From JANMEX01 sp031423755 (GTDB lineage: Bacteria; Pseudomonadota; Alphaproteobacteria; Rhizobiales; Rhizobiaceae), in NCBI GenBank assembly GCA_031423755.1, contig JANPGC010000342.1:1-10415 (forward strand): DNA of 10,415 nt, written 5' to 3'. Position numbers and translations under genes: made by a program. The notes beneath the pieces are model-generated. The model was not told where the DNA came from, did no database searches, and saw only the letters and a program-made list of their open reading frames with translations. Shown here in pieces: positions 6,989 through 10,415 of the stretch. Numbering within the stretch: the stretch's first letter is position 1; each line of letters begins with the position of its first letter.

Positions 6989-8011
6989 TTGGGCAAACGC
7001 GCAACCATGGTCGATATCGCAGCCAAGGCGAACGTGTCGCAGGCGACCGTTTCGCTCGTCCTCAACAATGCTCCCAATGTGCGCGTGTCTGAAGAAACGC
7101 GTGAGCGGGTGAAGGCGATTGCCGCCGAGCTTGGCTACCGCAAGGGCCCGGCGCACGCGATGCCATCGTCCAGCGCGCGGGTAATCGGACTTCTGATCGA
7201 CGAGGTGACGACAACGCCTTTTGCCGCGCCGCTGATTGAAGGCGCGCGCGATGAGGCGGCGCAGCATGATTGTGTTGTCGCGATGTTCTGCACCGGCGGC
7301 GACCCGGAGCTTGAGGCGGTAGCGCTCGACGTGTTGTCAAGCCTGCGACTGGTTGGCGTTCTCTATTCGACGCTGATCACGCAGACTGTCACGGTGCCTT
7401 CACGACTCATGCAAATGCCGTCGATCCTGCTCAATTGCCGTGACAAGGACCGCAAGCTGCCGAGCGTGGTTCCGGCAGATGTGACGGGCGGCTATGCGGC
7501 AACGCAGAGATTGATCAAGGCCGGGCACTGGCGCATCGCGCATGTTCCCGGTGAGGGTTGGGGCGATGCGGCGGTTGACCGCGCCAAGGGGTATCGCGAG
7601 GCGCTGGCGAGCAATGACATTGCCTTCGACCCGGCGTTGGTCAGCGCACCTGCGTGGACGGTGGACAGCGGTCGGGCGGCGACGCTTTCGCTGCTTGAAT
7701 TGCCTGACCCTCCGACAGCGATTTTCTGCTTCAATGACCGGGCCGCCATTGGTTGCTATGAGGCGCTGCATGTCAGGGGCTTGCGTGTGCCGCAGGATGT
7801 CTCTGTCGTCGGCTTCGATGATGAGGATCTGGTCTCGCACCTGTTGCCGCCGCTGACCACAATGGTGCTGCCGCATGACGAGATGGCGCGTTGGGCGGTC
7901 AATGAACTGATCAGCCTTGAAGGCAAGCAATGGCCGCCCGCGCACCCGCGCCGGGTCAAGACCGACTGCGGGCTGGTCGAGCGGAACTCGGTCGGCCCGG
8001 TGCGGACTTGA
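6989..8011 (+). CDS. LacI-family transcriptional regulator
   Basis: This is a sugar-responsive DNA-binding regulator of 340 residues, normal for the family. The start is set at TTG 6989, preceded by AGGGGGA with a 5-nt gap. It gives the typical opening (M)GKRATMVDIAAKANVSQA. A TTG at 6920 would add 23 residues of Cys-containing leader with no ribosome binding site, and ATG 7007 would cut into the first helix. The helix-turn-helix spans about residues 6-26 (TMVDIAAKANVSQATVSLVL), followed by a hinge helix (ETRERVKAIAAELGYRKG). The sugar-binding core starts at about 55 (ARVIGLLIDEV) and includes the family's FCFNDRAAIGCYEAL and VPQDVSVVGFDDEDLVSHLLPPLTTM. It diverges from the GH2/transporter set and probably represses it until a released sugar binds. 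The 75-bp gap after it has no clear terminator, so it may be co-transcribed with the next regulator. Confidence 0.93.
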   Translation: MGKRATMVDIAAKANVSQATVSLVLNNAPNVRVSEETRERVKAIAAELGYRKGPAHAMPSSSARVIGLLIDEVTTTPFAAPLIEGARDEAAQHDCVVAMFCTGGDPELEAVALDVLSSLRLVGVLYSTLITQTVTVPSRLMQMPSILLNCRDKDRKLPSVVPADVTGGYAATQRLIKAGHWRIAHVPGEGWGDAAVDRAKGYREALASNDIAFDPALVSAPAWTVDSGRAATLSLLELPDPPTAIFCFNDRAAIGCYEALHVRGLRVPQDVSVVGFDDEDLVSHLLPPLTTMVLPHDEMARWAVNELISLEGKQWPPAHPRRVKTDCGLVERNSVGPVRT

Positions 8012-8034
8012 GATCGCGGCAGATTGGACTGCAC

Positions 8035-8074
8035 CAGAATTTCTGATACGAACCCCTTCTGATCCAGAACTCTG
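8035..8074. promoter_or_regulatory. Cluster of CAGAA/TTCTG half-sites before the ArsR-type gene (candidate operator)
   Basis: Within 40 bp there are CAGAATTTCTG (8035-8045, perfect dyad about a central T), TTCTG-ATC-CAGAA (8057-8069, an everted dyad) and CAGAACTCTG (8065-8074). The two CAGAA-TCTG dyads begin 30 bp apart, close to three helical turns. The cluster ends next to the ribosome binding site of the gene at 8087. Autoregulation by that ArsR-type protein is a reasonable guess. Confidence 0.4.
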
Positions 8075-8086
8075 CGGGGGAAACGC

Positions 8087-9016
8087 GTGAGCCGGAATTT
8101 TCTTGTAGTGGACCCGGAAGAGGGTCTTGAGACGCTGAAGGCGCTGGCGTCTTCGGTGCGCGTCAAAGTGCTGAAGCTCTTGCATGTCAACGGCCCGATG
8201 AATGTCAACGAAATTGCGGCCAAGCTGGAGCTGCCGCAGTCGACGATCTCGTCCAACATCCAGATCTTGGAGGATGCCGGCCTTATCCGGACAGAGACGC
8301 AGCGGGCGAAAAAGGGCAATCAGAAAATCTGCCACACCTCGTTTGACGAGGTGCTGGTTATGTTCAAGGACGATGCCAACGCACTGAATGCCAACATGAT
8401 CGAAGTGGCGATGCCGCTCGGGCTTTACACGAGCTGCGAAGTTTCCGCACCGTGCGGGCTGTGCTCGAACGAGGGCATCATCGGCTTGCTCGATGTGCCG
8501 AACACGTTTCTCGAGCCGGACCGGATGAAAGCTGGTCTTATCTGGTTCACGCGCGGATTTCTGGAGTATCAGTTTCCCAACAATGCCAAGCTCTCCTCCG
8601 GCGAAATTGAATCGATGGAGTTCTCCATGGAGCTGTCGTCGGAAGTTCCGGGCACGGCAGCTGACTGGCCTTCTGACATCACTGTCGCGGTCAATGGCCT
8701 CGATGTTGGCACCTGGACCTCGCCCGGCGACTTTGGCGACAAGCGCGGCGTTTACACACCGGTCTGGTGGAAGCTGAAGGGCAGTCAATATGGCAAGCTG
8801 AAGAGCTGGCGCATCACGGACAGCGGCACATTTGTTGACGGCGTCAAGATTTCACCGGTATCGATCAAAGACCTCGACCTTGAAAATCATCGCTCGATCC
8901 GCCTGCGCATCGGCGTCAAGGACGATGCCAGACATCCCGGCGGGGTCAATATCTTCGGGCGCGGTTTTGGAAATTATGACCAAGACATTGTGCTGCGCCT
9001 GACCACCCGCAGGTGA
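8087..9016 (+). CDS. ArsR-type winged-helix regulator with long C-terminal beta-rich domain
   Basis: A protein of 309 residues starting at GTG 8087, with GGGGG upstream. Residues 12-95 form an ArsR-like winged helix: LKALASSVRVKVLKLLHVNG, then the recognition segment NEIAAKLELPQSTISSNIQILEDAGLI, then a wing with RAKKGNQKICHTS. Residues 110-130 hold a Cys cluster CX5CX2C (Cys117, 123, 126), with Cys82-His83 nearby, a possible metal or redox site. From about 148 to 309 the sequence is rich in beta strands and aromatic residues (WFTRGFLEYQFP, YTPVWWKL, DARHPGGVNIFGRGFGNYDQDIVLRL), like a jelly-roll or carbohydrate-binding fold. Classical ArsR proteins are only about 100-120 residues. I recall similar ArsR-plus-extension regulators beside arabinofuranosidase genes in other bacteria (COG4189-like), not verified here. 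It sits 109 bp before the GH51 gene on the same strand, so GH51 is its likely target. Ligand unknown, probably a sugar. Confidence 0.85.
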   Translation: MSRNFLVVDPEEGLETLKALASSVRVKVLKLLHVNGPMNVNEIAAKLELPQSTISSNIQILEDAGLIRTETQRAKKGNQKICHTSFDEVLVMFKDDANALNANMIEVAMPLGLYTSCEVSAPCGLCSNEGIIGLLDVPNTFLEPDRMKAGLIWFTRGFLEYQFPNNAKLSSGEIESMEFSMELSSEVPGTAADWPSDITVAVNGLDVGTWTSPGDFGDKRGVYTPVWWKLKGSQYGKLKSWRITDSGTFVDGVKISPVSIKDLDLENHRSIRLRIGVKDDARHPGGVNIFGRGFGNYDQDIVLRLTTRR

Positions 9017-9045
9017 TATCACCGCTTGGTGCTTTACGTTTTCGC

Positions 9046-9074
9046 TTGACGCACCATATCCGTTGCCGGATATA
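9046..9074 (+). promoter_or_regulatory. Candidate promoter of the arabinofuranosidase gene
   Basis: TTGACG (9046-9051) is followed after 17 bp by GATATA (9069-9074); other registers of the same A/T run are possible. A start near 9081 would leave a leader of about 45 nt before the ATG at 9126, which has its own GGGAGA ribosome binding site five nt upstream. The -10 lies inside the palindrome described next. Confidence 0.5.
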
Positions 9075-9092
9075 TATCCTAAGTTTGGATAT
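9068..9092. promoter_or_regulatory. Candidate operator: palindrome GGATATATATCC plus GATAT
   Basis: GGATATATATCC (9068-9079) is a perfect 12-bp palindrome overlapping the likely -10. GATAT recurs at 9088-9092, 19 bp from the first, and CCATATCC lies just upstream at 9054-9061. Occupancy would block transcription, so a repressor is the simplest reading. The arrangement matches the one at 4013-4036 (about 17 of 24 bases identical). Confidence 0.45.
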
Positions 9093-9125
9093 AAACCAAA
9101 TATTCGGGATGATTGGGAGAGCATC

Positions 9126-10415
9126 ATGAAAGCGTCGGTTGTCGCACACAAGGACTATACGATTTCGAAAATCGACGACCGCATTTACAGCGCGTTTCTC
9201 GAGCATCTCGGCCGGGCGATCTATACCGGCATCTATGAGCCGGACCATGCCACCGCCGACAAGAACGGCATGCGCGGCGATGTCGCCAAGCTGGTCAAGG
9301 ATCTGAACATCCCTTACGTGCGCTATCCCGGCGGCAATTTTGTTTCGGCCTACAATTGGGAAGACGGTGTCGGTCCGCGCGACCAGCGCCCGACGCGGCT
9401 TGACCTTGCCTGGCACACATCCGACAGCAACGCGGTGGGTGTGCACGAGTTTCAGGACTGGTGCGACACGGTCGATACCAAGATGATGCTGGCCATAAAC
9501 CTAGGTTCGCGCGGGCTGGATGATGCGCGCAATTTTGTCGAATATGTCAACGGCCCGACCGGTTCCTACTGGGGCGACCTGCGCAAGAAGAACGGGCGTG
9601 CCGAGCCGTTCAATGTCAATCTCTGGTGCCTTGGCAATGAGATGGACGGACCATGGCAGGTTGGCCACAAGACGGCGGATGAATATGGACGCCTCGCCAA
9701 TGAGGTCGCCAAGACCTTGCGCGCGTTCGATAAAAAGCTCGAACTGATTGTCTGCGGGTCCTCAAATTCGGACATGAAGACCTACCCCGAATGGGAGCGC
9801 ATCGTTCTTGAACACACTTACGAATCTGTCGATCACATTTCGCTGCACATGTATTTCGCCAACCGGGCCAAGAACACGGCCAACTATCTGGCGCTGAATG
9901 AAAAGCTCGACAATTACATCGCCACCGTGGGTTCGACGATCAATCTGGTGAAGGCCAACAAGCGCTCGAAGCACAAGGTTGGCATCTCGTTTGACGAGTG
10001 GAATGTCTGGTATCACTCCAACCAGCAGGACCGCGCCATTCTTGATGGCAATGAAGGCTGGCCGCATGCGCCGCGCTTGCTTGAAGACATCTACAATTTC
10101 GAGGACGTGCTGCAGGTCGGCTGCATTCTTAACACGTTCATCCGCCGCTCGGACGTCGTCAAGATCGCCTGCATCGCGCAGCTAGTGAACGTGATCGCGC
10201 CGATCATGACCGATCCGAAGGGCGCGGCATGGCGGCAGACGATCTACTATCCCTATTATTTTGCGTCCATCTTCGGTCGCGGCACCGCGCTGAACCTTGC
10301 CGTCAAGACGCCCGGCTATGATGCAGATGTCGCCGACAATGTGCCTTACGTGGACGTTTCGGGCGTCCACAATGAGGATGACGGCACGATCAGCTTCTTT
10401 GCCGTCAACCGGCAT
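9126..10415 (+). CDS. abfA: Alpha-L-arabinofuranosidase, GH51, 3' end outside window
   Basis: This enzyme removes terminal alpha-L-arabinofuranosyl residues from arabino-oligosaccharides by a retaining mechanism. The first 430 residues are present; the family is usually about 500, so roughly 70 are missing beyond the window. The ATG at 9126 follows GGGAGA by five nt. Diagnostic GH51 motifs are IYSAFLEHLGRAIYTGIYEP near the start, RYPGGNFVSAYNWEDGVGP (66-84), the acid/base Glu172 in WCLGNEMDGPWQVGHK, HMYF (241-244), and the nucleophile Glu291 in SFDEWNVWYH. There is no signal peptide, so the enzyme is cytoplasmic and works after import. The C-terminal beta domain has begun (GTALNLAVKTPGY, FFAVNR). 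It follows the ArsR-type regulator by 109 bp with its own promoter and candidate operator. The combination with the ABC importer indicates use of arabinan- or arabinogalactan-derived oligosaccharides. Confidence 0.95.
   Translation, partial: MKASVVAHKDYTISKIDDRIYSAFLEHLGRAIYTGIYEPDHATADKNGMRGDVAKLVKDLNIPYVRYPGGNFVSAYNWEDGVGPRDQRPTRLDLAWHTSDSNAVGVHEFQDWCDTVDTKMMLAINLGSRGLDDARNFVEYVNGPTGSYWGDLRKKNGRAEPFNVNLWCLGNEMDGPWQVGHKTADEYGRLANEVAKTLRAFDKKLELIVCGSSNSDMKTYPEWERIVLEHTYESVDHISLHMYFANRAKNTANYLALNEKLDNYIATVGSTINLVKANKRSKHKVGISFDEWNVWYHSNQQDRAILDGNEGWPHAPRLLEDIYNFEDVLQVGCILNTFIRRSDVVKIACIAQLVNVIAPIMTDPKGAAWRQTIYYPYYFASIFGRGTALNLAVKTPGYDADVADNVPYVDVSGVHNEDDGTISFFAVNRH

Noticed and set aside
7400..8788. 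Long minus-strand open frame (462 codons) across the LacI and ArsR-type genes
   Set aside because: It spans two well-supported genes and the gap between them, with an Arg/His/Gln-rich composition and no family motifs. It is a shadow of third-position GC bias.

Overview
The window holds a carbohydrate-utilisation locus from a GC-rich alphaproteobacterium, most likely of the Rhizobiales/Hyphomicrobiales. That placement is inferred from codon use, the CUT1-type sugar ABC transporter gene set, AGGAG-type ribosome binding sites, and a C/G-rich palindromic repeat of a kind I associate with Rhizobiales intergenic regions. No species can be named from the sequence alone.

Layout. On the minus strand, read right to left, are a glycoside hydrolase family 2 (GH2) enzyme (6836-4053), a periplasmic sugar-binding protein (3828-2554), two inner-membrane permeases (2275-1367 and 1370-480, overlapping by 4 bp) and an ABC ATPase that runs off the left edge (429-1). 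On the plus strand, diverging from the GH2 gene, are a LacI-family regulator (6989-8011), a second regulator with an ArsR-type winged helix fused to a long C-terminal beta-rich domain (8087-9016), and a GH51 alpha-L-arabinofuranosidase cut by the right edge (9126 onward). No RNA genes, insertion sequences or CRISPR arrays were seen.

How it works together (inference). The binding protein and permeases would import arabinose- or galactose-containing oligosaccharides. Neither hydrolase has a signal peptide, so GH51 and GH2 would cut these in the cytoplasm. LacI probably senses a released sugar. The ArsR-like protein is a second candidate sensor sitting directly before the arabinofuranosidase gene. 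The binding-protein and GH51 upstream regions share a GATAT-based motif that could be a common operator.

Most notable points. (1) The ATPase gene has an in-frame TAA at codon 57, just after Walker A, and also an Arg in place of the first Leu of the LSGGQ signature. It is therefore either a decaying gene, whose job a shared ATPase would have to do, or a sequence error. (2) A long inverted repeat lies between the binding-protein and permease genes, and its edge supplies the only good ribosome binding site for the permease. (3) The ArsR/beta-domain fusion carries a Cys cluster and is preceded by a cluster of CAGAA/TTCTG half-sites. (4) The GH2 enzyme has a large C-terminal region resembling a GATase-like domain.
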